Notes under the pieces: generated by a model
Database searches by the model: none
What the model was told of the DNA's origin: nothing
What the model saw: the letters and a program-made list of their open reading frames with translations, nothing else
Made by a program: the position numbers and the translations under genes
NCBI GenBank assembly: GCA_015232795.1
Contig: JADFYX010000023.1
Coordinates: forward strand, 1-15,644
DNA length: 15,644 nucleotides
Direction of reading: 5' to 3'
Source: Magnetococcales bacterium
GTDB taxonomy: Bacteria > Pseudomonadota > Magnetococcia > Magnetococcales > JADFYX01
Shown here: positions 7,541-15,597 of the stretch, piece after piece
How positions within the stretch are numbered: the stretch's first letter is position 1
How the letters are laid out: each line of letters opens with the position of its first letter

Positions 7541-10500
7541 CTATTCAATCTCTTTAAACCAAAATCTGCGCACCCTTGCTCCTAAGTTAATTCCAGGAGG
7601 GGAAGAGACCATAATACCAGAGACAACACCTATAACAGTCTTTCCATCAATATCAACAATTACCGGGGTTGGCGGGGGAAGAAAACCACCACCAGAGTGA
7701 ATTTGCGAGCGATCTTCTGCTGTGCGATCACCATCAATATTTTTATCATCAACCGAGGAGGCATCTTGATATGATACCTGATAGGCACGCGCTACCCCAA
7801 GATCACTAACACAACTTGCATTACTTGCCACAGATTGGGGCTGGTGGGTATTAAAAAAAACAACATTGTTGAGGGTAATAGCATTGCCAACGACCTTTTC
7901 ACCCGCTGCCAACTCTATATACCAACCCTTCAGATTATTCAATAAAGTCACTGCGGTCTCTTGGTCTCCCTCGACCTCACTACAAGATGCTGCAAATTCT
8001 ATACAGTTGGTGGTGGCATTGAAGAGGTTGTCCTCTGTTAATGGCCAAGTGAGAGCATTACCCAAAGTATCCACCCCCGGAGTGGTTCCCGTGGCATAGT
8101 CTTTAAACATATACATACGGTTTTCAACCACAACATCAAGAGGATGCTCCCGGTCACCACTGCCTATTAAAACTGCATCATAACCATCACCATAGACCAC
8201 ATCCGGTGGATAGAGAAATTTGCGCAGTCCACCAGGAATATTATCGCTATCAGAAATAGAAGCCAGTTTATTCACTGTCCAGTCATCAACATCACTAGAA
8301 CCCATATCAATGCGCCAGATGTTACCTCCTGTATCGCCAAAATAGCCCCGGTTTGTGTGACTGCCACCTTGATTTTTAAGAACTGTTATGGCTCCTGGAA
8401 CACTATAATCCAACCCTGTAACACTGAGATAATGGTCGTGGGTACCTGGATCAGAACCTGGAGGTCCAGCTTGCCATAAAATTGCACCCGTTGCAGCATC
8501 GAGAGCAAAAACACCACGGCCCATCTGTCTGGTATAAGTTGCTCCCCCCGCTGTAACAGAAGTGGAATCTACAGCAGTAATTGTACTTGGCGAAAGATCT
8601 TCAACCTCAGGATCATATCCTGCACCAATAATAAGCACCGGATTGCCACTATTAATGGTAAAATCCGTCACAATATTAGGGTCTGACCAACTGTAACCCA
8701 GCTCGGCAAAAGTGCCTGTGCCACCTTCATGTTTCCATAAAAATTTAGGATCTTCTGGGCTGGTAACATCCAAAGCATATAGCAGACGACCACCTCGACG
8801 CATGGTGATAAATAGATAGACCAAATCACCATCGACATTAGTTGGTTTTATTATACCGTCTGAATTGTTATCAAGAATATATGTACTGACAGTTCCATCG
8901 GCAAAATAGGGTTTTTTGCTGGAGCTACTTATTATAGGATCGTTATTACGCAACCGTTTTAACTGCCCAAAAAATTCTGAAGGAATAAATCCCCACACCT
9001 CAGCACCGGGTTCTGGTTCACCAGTTGCGCTCTGAAACCCACCTTTTACCCCCCTGAAAATACCATCATTAGCACCATAAAAAACCATAATATCGTGATC
9101 ATCAGAAAAGCGATTGTAGTTTACAATTGCAGGTTTGGAGTGCAAAACATCGCTATGAACCGATGCTCTGATATCTGTACTGCTGCTGTTGGAGTTTTCG
9201 TCAGAAAAATTATCTCTTCCTCTCACCCAGTTAATAAGATCATCCCTTGCACTAATGGAGACTCCTGCACCAACCTCTTCAGCGTAAATTGTACCAGATC
9301 CATTACCTTGTGCTGACGCTAAGGTATAATAAAAACTATCGTTTCCCGTTACAGTTATGGTGTACGACCCATTAAAAGCTGAAGGTGAAGCCCCTGTGAT
9401 GGTCACATTTGCACCTGTTGCAAAACCATGGGATATAGCAGTTGCCCAAGCGGTTGTGGAAGGAATACCGGAAAGTATAGAACCACTTGCAGCCTCTTGG
9501 GGTGAACTTAAAAGCCCATAGCTAAAATTGTCATCGTCTATCTTGGTGATGGTATAAATGCCATTATAGTCTGTTGGGGTGGCCCCACTAATAGTAATAC
9601 TATCTCCAGTTACATAACCGTGACCTGCCAAATTGGCAAATGCGGTATAAGATGTTAAACGGGCGGTGATTGTGCCTGAAGCAGAAATAGGAGAGGTTGA
9701 CAGGTTATAGATAAAAGTATCACTGTCTACTTTTGTTATGGCAAAAGAGCCATTATAATCACTAGGTGTGGCTCCACTGATTGTCACCCAATCACCACTG
9801 GCAAAACCATGATCGGCAACCACTGCTGAAGCTGTTGTTGAAACACCACTAGAAGCGGTAACTCCAGATCCACTTTGAGGAGCAAGAACCGTTGGAGTGT
9901 CATAGGTAAAAGTGGTGGCAGAAGTCACATTGACACTGTAGGTACCGTTATAATCAATAGGCGTAGCCCCAGAGATAGTTACAGAATCGCCACTGCTATA
10001 ACCATGAGCAGAAACAGTCGTGGCAGTTACTGTTATATCTCCTTGGGTGGAAGTGATGGTTCCGCTGGCATCAGCTAAGGTGCTATCTAGTGTGTATGCA
10101 AATGTATAAGGGCCATCCACTGCGGTTACAGTTACCTCACCGTTATATCCAGAAGGTGTGGCCCCGGCAATGGTGACACTATCGCCTATTGCATAACCAT
10201 GGGTTGCCGATGTGGTGGCGACAGCAGTGGTGCTTTGCCCGGTAGCAGAGCCATAACTACCTCCCCCACCAGCCGTTGGCGAGCCAAAAGCCGAATATGT
10301 GGTAAATCTAAAACTGTCTGCACTGTTTACTGTAATAGTCCAAGTACCATTAAAATTTGATGGTGTTACCCCAGCAATGGCAACGCTTTGACCACTACTG
10401 AAACCGTGAGAGGCTACAGTAGCCGTAACAATTGTGCTGGTGGTGGTAGCTGTGCCAGACCCACACGACCCCTTATTACCACCATCAATTGTATAGCGGA

Positions 10501-12385
10501 ATGTGTCGGCATCTGATACTGACAGAACAGGAAATGTTCCGATAAAATCACTATGACAACCGGAATCAGAAGATGAAATTGTAACCATCTGATTGGCAGA
10601 ATATCCATGACCACTTGCCGAGATTTCCGCGATCTTGTTTGAAGGGTTGGTAATACTAGAAATAGTCTTGGGAGTGGCTTGGTTACTTAAATTGGTAATT
10701 ATCTTACTTACCGAAGATGACAGAGAAGTTATTGATTGGGTGACTGCACTGTTTTGTAAAGAGCTAACACCCACAGAGCTTCCTGCTGTGGATATAGAGG
10801 TAACTGTCTTAATGTCTGTCAGTGTGGTTACAGGCTGTGTTACCAACCCGGTTAATGAAGAGACCTCCTGAACATCCAGACGTAGATCATCTGTAGTTAT
10901 ATCACTGTTATCCGCAGTAAATGGGTAGGTAGATAAGGAATCACCAGTGGCACAAGCTCCGTTGCAGGTATAAAGTTTTCTTGCGGTTTGGTCGGTGGCA
11001 TATGTTGTTCTTAGTTTTTGCGCTACCCCACCTTTTTCCACCAAATCACCATCGGGCAGATCAGACTCACCACCACTGCCGTTATCCTCTGCAGGTCTGA
11101 AGTTCCAAAAAGAGGTATTTGAGGTCCAAAAGCTTGAGGCATCATTGGTGACAAAACCTGTGGTGCTATTCTCGGCTTTTATATTATTGGCATCGGTTAA
11201 GTATAACTCACCAGTATTGGCATCCAACCCCAATTGATAACATTTTAAATTTCCATACCAACGGGGTTTTTTTTGCGAATCAGGACGAAACATACCCACA
11301 TAAACCTGGTTTAGATTGGTGCCACGAACATTAACGCTAACAGGTAGTGTAGTTGCGGCAAAAACACTGTTTACAGCTTGAACTTCCTGAAAAATTTGAT
11401 TTAAGGCATTGATAATTGCATTACCGTTATTTCCACTGGAAACAGCAAAATATCTACCTTGTCCTTTATTGGCCATACTCTTTAAAAGCGCTGTCATATC
11501 CGGCCCATGACCTGTTGTACCGGGGTCTACCTCGACAGTATAGGTATAGACATTTTGGGTTTGCTCCACCGGAGAGTTTACATCCGAGTTAGCCATATAT
11601 TCAGCCCACTCATCAGCCCAGTTACCCTGTTGGTGACTTGGGGTGATGGATATGGTATTTGGTGGAGAACTGCCAGTTAGGGTAGCAAGTTTATTTTGTG
11701 ATACACTGAGCAAGCTTGAGTTCTCTTCGGCTGGCCCGTTGCTTATGTAGATGATAAAATTTTTCTGGCAACCGTTTGCAATGGGCGAGTTAAAAAGAGT
11801 GCTAGAGGTGGGTGATTGACCTAAAGGATAATTGCCCAATACATTGGCAGGATTAACGGTATTGCCTTCATAATCTGTTTTAACCTTGCCATAACTACCA
11901 TAAGAGGCAAGACCTGCGTAGTAGAGATATGCCTCATACATTGCTAGTGCTGTAGAAGCATTATTGCCTTTATCAGCAAGTTTACCAAGCCCATTTACCA
12001 CATCAGAAAGAACCGTCTTGTTTGCTGATGTCATCTGCCTTATACCAAAGCGCACATAACCACCATCATCACCAACATTTCCACCACCAGTCTCAGGAAA
12101 CAGCATCAACCCCACATTATAAATATCATTAAGATTTGATACAACTGATACCAAAGCACTCTTTTCATTGTCAAAAGCTTGGTTCCAGTTGGCAGTATTA
12201 TCCAGAATAATAAGAACATTAGGTCGATCTGCTGTAATATTGGGGTTGGTTAAAAACAGATCTGTATCGTCATTAACAGGATCAAAAGTCCCCTCTACTT
12301 TTCCTGGAGATAGCAGAAATAAAAGTCCGATAAAAAGAGAAAATATTGTGTTCCATCTGTTTTTGCTTATGGATAAAGGTAACAT
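7541..12385 (-). CDS. pilY1: PilY1/PilC-family type IV pilus tip adhesin with VWA-like domain and seven-repeat insert
   Basis: About 1614 residues from the ATG at 12385, chosen because GGGAGAG (complement of 12391-12397) lies 5 nt upstream; a TTG at 12412 in frame has no such support. Numbering is from that ATG. A signal peptide (about 1-32) is followed by a VWA-like domain whose metal motif reads LDNTANW (D62) instead of DxSxS. A PilC-type segment YVGMFRPDSQKKPRWYGNLK comes next, then a Ser/Thr-rich linker. Seven tandem repeats (about 593-1036) precede the Neisseria PilC beta-propeller, with DIRASVHSDVLHSKPAIVNY, FYGANDG, WGFIPSEFF, GGRLLYALDVTSP, GYFGDTGGNIWRIDM and a C-terminal GFLPPPTPV. 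In known systems PilY1 sits at the pilus tip with the minor pilins and acts in adhesion, retraction control and surface sensing. P. aeruginosa PilY1 is about 1160 residues, so the repeats account for nearly all the extra length. Several cysteines suggest periplasmic disulfides. Confidence 0.93.
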   Translation of the reverse strand: MLPLSISKNRWNTIFSLFIGLLFLLSPGKVEGTFDPVNDDTDLFLTNPNITADRPNVLIILDNTANWNQAFDNEKSALVSVVSNLNDIYNVGLMLFPETGGGNVGDDGGYVRFGIRQMTSANKTVLSDVVNGLGKLADKGNNASTALAMYEAYLYYAGLASYGSYGKVKTDYEGNTVNPANVLGNYPLGQSPTSSTLFNSPIANGCQKNFIIYISNGPAEENSSLLSVSQNKLATLTGSSPPNTISITPSHQQGNWADEWAEYMANSDVNSPVEQTQNVYTYTVEVDPGTTGHGPDMTALLKSMANKGQGRYFAVSSGNNGNAIINALNQIFQEVQAVNSVFAATTLPVSVNVRGTNLNQVYVGMFRPDSQKKPRWYGNLKCYQLGLDANTGELYLTDANNIKAENSTTGFVTNDASSFWTSNTSFWNFRPAEDNGSGGESDLPDGDLVEKGGVAQKLRTTYATDQTARKLYTCNGACATGDSLSTYPFTADNSDITTDDLRLDVQEVSSLTGLVTQPVTTLTDIKTVTSISTAGSSVGVSSLQNSAVTQSITSLSSSVSKIITNLSNQATPKTISSITNPSNKIAEISASGHGYSANQMVTISSSDSGCHSDFIGTFPVLSVSDADTFRYTIDGGNKGSCGSGTATTTSTIVTATVASHGFSSGQSVAIAGVTPSNFNGTWTITVNSADSFRFTTYSAFGSPTAGGGGSYGSATGQSTTAVATTSATHGYAIGDSVTIAGATPSGYNGEVTVTAVDGPYTFAYTLDSTLADASGTITSTQGDITVTATTVSAHGYSSGDSVTISGATPIDYNGTYSVNVTSATTFTYDTPTVLAPQSGSGVTASSGVSTTASAVVADHGFASGDWVTISGATPSDYNGSFAITKVDSDTFIYNLSTSPISASGTITARLTSYTAFANLAGHGYVTGDSITISGATPTDYNGIYTITKIDDDNFSYGLLSSPQEAASGSILSGIPSTTAWATAISHGFATGANVTITGASPSAFNGSYTITVTGNDSFYYTLASAQGNGSGTIYAEEVGAGVSISARDDLINWVRGRDNFSDENSNSSSTDIRASVHSDVLHSKPAIVNYNRFSDDHDIMVFYGANDGIFRGVKGGFQSATGEPEPGAEVWGFIPSEFFGQLKRLRNNDPIISSSSKKPYFADGTVSTYILDNNSDGIIKPTNVDGDLVYLFITMRRGGRLLYALDVTSPEDPKFLWKHEGGTGTFAELGYSWSDPNIVTDFTINSGNPVLIIGAGYDPEVEDLSPSTITAVDSTSVTAGGATYTRQMGRGVFALDAATGAILWQAGPPGSDPGTHDHYLSVTGLDYSVPGAITVLKNQGGSHTNRGYFGDTGGNIWRIDMGSSDVDDWTVNKLASISDSDNIPGGLRKFLYPPDVVYGDGYDAVLIGSGDREHPLDVVVENRMYMFKDYATGTTPGVDTLGNALTWPLTEDNLFNATTNCIEFAASCSEVEGDQETAVTLLNNLKGWYIELAAGEKVVGNAITLNNVVFFNTHQPQSVASNASCVSDLGVARAYQVSYQDASSVDDKNIDGDRTAEDRSQIHSGGGFLPPPTPVIVDIDGKTVIGVVSGIMVSSPPGINLGARVRRFWFKEIE
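9280..10615 (-). repeat. Seven tandem repeats (63-69 codons each) inside pilY1
   Basis: Units begin with HGY or HGF, with the His codons starting at 10609, 10408, 10201, 10006, 9811, 9622 and 9430. Spacing is 201, 207, 195, 195, 189 and 192 nt. The shared pattern is HG(Y/F)xxGDxVTISGATPxxYNGxYxITxVxxDTFxY, followed by a Gly/Ser/Ala-rich joint ending in SGTI. The first unit is the most divergent, carries two Cys and lacks the TPxxYNG core. Units 4-6 are most alike. Similar repeats in other bacterial and phage proteins are sometimes matched to a ubiquitin-activating enzyme E1 FCCH-like beta fold; that match is from memory and says nothing about ubiquitin chemistry. They are most likely small beta domains forming a stalk. 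Confidence 0.9.
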
Positions 12386-12399
12386 TTTTTCTCTCCCAA

Positions 12400-12831
12400 T
12401 TATGGAATGCAACTGTTGGCTAATTGCTGAATTTTTACCCCTTGGTGAATAGTTATATTAGCCCCGGTAAGTGGATCAGAAACCTCTGCGACAACCTCCC
12501 AGACATTCTCCTCTGGAGATAACCCCCAAACCGCGCTAAAACCACTCATCACCTGGTTTCCAATACACTGAGAAGCAAGAACATTAGCACTGTAGTCTCC
12601 AACTGTAATTGTTCGATCAGCAGTGGTAGAATTGGAAAAACTGCTGCTCTGACTCATAACATCTTCCAGACCTTGCTGGGCTGCTGACTCCACCATTTTT
12701 TGCGCTTGCATATTGCCCGCAATGCGAAAATTGATGGTGTTTACATTTATGGCAGAGAGCACCAACATAGTCATGATCAACAACATCATTAAACTAACCA
12801 GTAGAGTTACAGCTCCGGTTTCCCTGTTCAT
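12400..12831 (-). CDS. pilX: PilX-type minor pilin/pilus assembly protein
   Basis: About 143 residues from the ATG at 12831, which overlaps the pilW stop in TGATG. An AGAGAGG-like ribosome binding site lies just upstream, and a GTG one codon earlier is a weaker alternative. The N-terminus (RETGAVTLLVSLMMLLIMTM) matches the PilX N-terminal motif: a short leader ending in Gly, then a long hydrophobic helix. The Glu normally at position +5 of mature pilins is Leu here. The next part (AINVNTINFRIAGNMQAQKM) is the conserved amphipathic PilX helix. C-terminal cysteines (QCIGN and NSCIP) could form a disulfide. In characterised systems PilX joins PilV, PilW, FimU/FimT and PilE to prime pilus assembly and carry PilY1. 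Confidence 0.88.
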   Translation of the reverse strand: MNRETGAVTLLVSLMMLLIMTMLVLSAINVNTINFRIAGNMQAQKMVESAAQQGLEDVMSQSSSFSNSTTADRTITVGDYSANVLASQCIGNQVMSGFSAVWGLSPEENVWEVVAEVSDPLTGANITIHQGVKIQQLANSCIP

Positions 12832-13946
12832 CACGGCACCTCTCTTGGTCCTGCCATGTTTGTAAGTTTCACCTCAGTGCTAAATACATGGCGTTTATAA
12901 CCGTCGCCAAATGGTCCCAGATCCACAGTAGTTGTGCCTGTTTTTAAGGTGTAGATTTTGCTATCTACATAACCACCACTTGGTTGTGGAGTTCGAACCA
13001 ACATTTCAAGAGTAACAGAGACTACAAGAGGCAACTGGGCAATGGTTGGGGTGGCAGTGAAAAGATCTGGCACTCCATCACCTACTGTGCCAGTGGTGGA
13101 GTTTGGGGTCGCTGGAGAGTTATCAATGCCATAGGTTAATTTCATATATTCAACACCCTGGGCCAGAGGTGTTATGGTCATTGATGTAGCTGTACCACCG
13201 CTTAACTCCAATACTTTCAAAGTAGGTATATCATCATCACCAGCTTGACAAACTCCCCCAGCAACAGAGGTATCCGATCCAGAACTACAAGGGGCAATAA
13301 AATAGATACGTACCGAATATTCTCTGGTATCTGCTGGTGTGGTGCCATCTAATGCAAATATGGCGTTAACTCCGTCGGCAGCAGTTGTTGTGGGTATGTC
13401 ACCATTATCATCACCAAATTGGATCTCTCCTGTTGAAACATTGGACTGTAGATAGACAGTATTGAGACTTGGTGCGCCAGTTACAACTGCGGTAAGGGCT
13501 CTACGAACCACCAAAATATCAGAACCCACAGCTAAATTGTTATTGCCAAGAAAAACCCCACCACAACTCCCGCCTCCAAAAGTGGGTTGTGCCGCTATAG
13601 CAGCATTATAACCCTGAACAGGCAAAGCCATTGCCCCATATAGGGTAGCAGCATTTGTCGTTACACATGGGTCTGGAAGTGCGGTTAGAGCTGGAAGGTC
13701 ACCATAAAAAAGATGCCCATAATATCCGGCTAAACGCAGATCGGTACTGAGTTGCTGTATGGAAAAACGACCATTCTCAATCATTTGGCTAGATTTATTC
13801 AGTTCCATATGAGAACGCGATGCATCAGACAGCATGGTTATAACTGCCAAAATGATAATCATACTGATGGTAAGAGAGATCATCAACTCTACTAAAGAGA
13901 CACCGGCTTCGCTTTGCTTTGTTAACTTATGAGTATAATTCACCAT
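12831..13946 (-). CDS. pilW: PilW-type minor pilin
   Basis: 371 residues with a class III prepilin leader: cleavage after G15 in SEAG, mature N-terminus VSLVELMIS with Glu at +5 (E20) for the inter-subunit contact, then the N-methylation helix (about 16-42). PilW family features follow: NGRFSIQQLSTDLRLAGYYG near residue 83 and a long beta-rich C-terminal part with a CSSGSDTSVAGGVC segment that probably makes a disulfide loop. The leader should be removed and the N-terminus methylated by PilD outside this window. The start overlaps the pilV stop (TAATG) and the end overlaps the pilX start (TGATG), so translation is probably by reinitiation. Confidence 0.92.
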   Translation of the reverse strand: MVNYTHKLTKQSEAGVSLVELMISLTISMIIILAVITMLSDASRSHMELNKSSQMIENGRFSIQQLSTDLRLAGYYGHLFYGDLPALTALPDPCVTTNAATLYGAMALPVQGYNAAIAAQPTFGGGSCGGVFLGNNNLAVGSDILVVRRALTAVVTGAPSLNTVYLQSNVSTGEIQFGDDNGDIPTTTAADGVNAIFALDGTTPADTREYSVRIYFIAPCSSGSDTSVAGGVCQAGDDDIPTLKVLELSGGTATSMTITPLAQGVEYMKLTYGIDNSPATPNSTTGTVGDGVPDLFTATPTIAQLPLVVSVTLEMLVRTPQPSGGYVDSKIYTLKTGTTTVDLGPFGDGYKRHVFSTEVKLTNMAGPREVP

Positions 13947-14629
13947 TAATCAAGATTAGCTAGACGTAGAGTATTGGAGACAACCCTGCGTCGCTTCTCA
14001 TCTCCATAAAGATCGTTGCCACAATTCAGGGTTGGGGCAAAGGTATCCGACAACCCCTGCCAAGCTACCGTAACGGTATATTCACCCGTACCAGATATAG
14101 CAACCCCCAAACCATCAAGAAGCTCACTGCTACTGTCATAACTGATACAACCGCGAGCACCAATCATTGCTCCGGCCTGAACACCACCACTACTCTCTGC
14201 TGCCCCTTTAAGCAAACTATCCAAAGCATTAATAGTATCTATGGCTTGGGTATTGTAAGCAGCAACACTGGCAGTACAGCTTGTTGGTAAAGCCATTGAA
14301 TCAGGACCGACAGCTCCTATATATGGAGTACCAACTTCTGGTGTTGTGGATGCTGTTGTGCCAGTTGTAAAAGCAAAACATGATACCGCAACGCTGTTTA
14401 TCTTTAGCCTATCAACAATATCAGTTAAAAGAATCAACGCTTGAACCCGTTGGTAGGACTCCATCTCTGCAAGATGAGCACGGGCCAGAAGACGGGATAC
14501 ACCCAACAGGCCTACCGAAACAATCAGCATGGTGATTAACACCTCCATCATGGAGAACCCACCCTGATTTGCCCTTCTGTTTAACCAACGATTTGACCTT
14601 TTATCAGAGGATTTAAAAAAACTTTTCAT
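13946..14629 (-). CDS. pilV: PilV-type minor pilin
   Basis: 227 residues from the ATG at 14629, which overlaps the fimT stop as TGATG; a GTG three codons upstream (14638) is the alternative. The leader is long, basic and Asn/Arg-rich, ending in NQGG. Cleavage after G24 gives FSMMEVLITM with Glu at +5 (E29). The following helix and SRLLARAHLAEMESYQRVQALILLTDIVDRL are typical of PilV, whose family consensus runs into an ALL-DIVDRLR-type stretch. Cysteines in the C-terminal half (PTSCTAS, GARGCISY, LNCGND) suggest disulfides in the periplasmic domain. It should sit in the pilus tip or priming complex with PilW and PilX. Confidence 0.91.
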   Translation of the reverse strand: MKSFFKSSDKRSNRWLNRRANQGGFSMMEVLITMLIVSVGLLGVSRLLARAHLAEMESYQRVQALILLTDIVDRLKINSVAVSCFAFTTGTTASTTPEVGTPYIGAVGPDSMALPTSCTASVAAYNTQAIDTINALDSLLKGAAESSGGVQAGAMIGARGCISYDSSSELLDGLGVAISGTGEYTVTVAWQGLSDTFAPTLNCGNDLYGDEKRRRVVSNTLRLANLD

Positions 14630-15156
14630 CAGGTACACCCATTACTCTCGTCCCCATCACCATCCACCACCACATTTGGTAGCCCACTTGGGGAAACTGT
14701 AATACAGCGCATAGTGACGGAATTGTTGCCTGCCACACTAATATTAAAATTAACCACTCCACTAGTTAAGCGACCATCTCGACCATAAGTAACATTTGCC
14801 CCAGTTATAGTAAGACCTGTGTGGGCATCTATGGTCCTTAGGATAATTGTACCAAATTTAACATCCCAACCACCGTTCCACACTCCCGTAGTGACCGGGG
14901 TAAGAGTAACACTGCTATTGCGTTTAACCGCCTCACTCCTTGCATATAACATACTCAAGTGGAGATCAACAGTGGCAGTTTTAACCTCTTGGGTTAACAT
15001 GAAATTACGAAAATTCGGCATGGCAATGCTGGCTGAAATAGCTACAATTGCAAGAACAACCATCAACTCCATCAAGGTAAAACCAGCTTCTCCACCTCTG
15101 TTGTGGTTTAATTTTTTCATATACCCATCACAGGGCTTGTAGTTTAACTCATCCAT
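14629..15156 (-). CDS. fimT: FimT/GspH-type minor pseudopilin
   Basis: 175 residues, with cleavage after G25 in GGEAG and mature N-terminus FTLMELMVVLAIVAISASIA (Glu at +5, E30). The GspH/FimT pattern follows: NFRNFMLTQEVKTATVDLHLSMLYARSEAVKRN, then GGWDVKF. An in-frame ATG at 15120 would give a more usual 13-residue leader, and neither start has a convincing ribosome binding site, so the start is uncertain. Two cysteines, C151 and C174, near the C-terminus could pair, as is common in this family. The tail between them contains DGDGDE (165-170), an acidic loop that could hold a cation. It lies 6 nt after pilE and runs into pilV. In competent species FimT homologues bind DNA; that cannot be judged here. 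Confidence 0.9.
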   Translation of the reverse strand: MDELNYKPCDGYMKKLNHNRGGEAGFTLMELMVVLAIVAISASIAMPNFRNFMLTQEVKTATVDLHLSMLYARSEAVKRNSSVTLTPVTTGVWNGGWDVKFGTIILRTIDAHTGLTITGANVTYGRDGRLTSGVVNFNISVAGNNSVTMRCITVSPSGLPNVVVDGDGDESNGCT

Positions 15157-15162
15157 ATTACA

Positions 15163-15597
15163 TCAAGTTCCAACCACATGGGTTGACACCCCAAGACTAT
15201 CATAGGTTAACACTCCATCTGACACCTGGCTTGCTATCGGGGTAGCAGTAATTGTATAAGCAGGAGGAACACCAGCAGAAGCAGTAACCACCGTCACGGT
15301 TACATTGTAATATGAGTTGCTGCAAGTAGTAGCCACCGTAGTACAGTCCCAATCAGATGAGGTAAATTGTAGTGTAGTAAATGAGTCAGTGTATGCCCTG
15401 GAATCCAGAAGATACATCTCTTGTCTATTGGCAATTTCCAATAAAAGCTGTGATGCTTGAGCCCTCCTGGCTCTCTTTATATAATCATCATAAGCTGGCA
15501 TGGCAACGGCGGCTAAAATACCCAATATTGAAATTACAATCATAAGCTCAATTAATGTAAAACCAGCAGTTGCTCTGTTTTTGTCTATAAACGCCAT
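15163..15597 (-). CDS. pilE: PilE-type type IV minor pilin
   Basis: 144 residues with a short leader cut after G12 (ATAG) to give FTLIELMIVISILGILAAVA, with Glu at +5 (E17). This is followed by MPAYDDYIKRARRAQASQLL and EIANRQEMYLLDSRAYTDS, the standard PilE minor-pilin pattern. A probable C85-C92 disulfide lies in the globular domain, and the tail TYDSLGVSTHVVG resembles the family's end. A GAGG element lies 10 nt before the ATG. It is the first visible gene of the minus-strand operon. Its small size and place beside fimT/pilV/pilW/pilX argue for a minor PilE rather than the major pilin PilA, though a major-pilin role cannot be excluded. Confidence 0.88.
   Translation of the reverse strand: MAFIDKNRATAGFTLIELMIVISILGILAAVAMPAYDDYIKRARRAQASQLLLEIANRQEMYLLDSRAYTDSFTTLQFTSSDWDCTTVATTCSNSYYNVTVTVVTASAGVPPAYTITATPIASQVSDGVLTYDSLGVSTHVVGT

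Noticed and set aside
9280..10615. Periodic repeats as a CRISPR or intergenic repeat array
   Set aside because: The period of about 190-207 nt is a multiple of three throughout, the units are diverged, and they encode a continuous protein repeat.
11267..11274. Run of eight T in pilY1 as a phase-variation tract
   Set aside because: Eight bases is short and common at this base composition; it encodes an ordinary Gln-Lys-Lys stretch in a conserved PilC segment.
12386..12412. TTG at 12412 as the start of pilY1
   Set aside because: The ATG at 12385 has a GGGAGAG ribosome binding site at proper spacing and begins directly with a signal peptide.
15165..15171. GGAACTT (minus strand), like an RpoE/ECF -35 element, upstream of fimT
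   Set aside because: It falls in the last codons of pilE and no convincing -10 element lies 16-17 nt further on.
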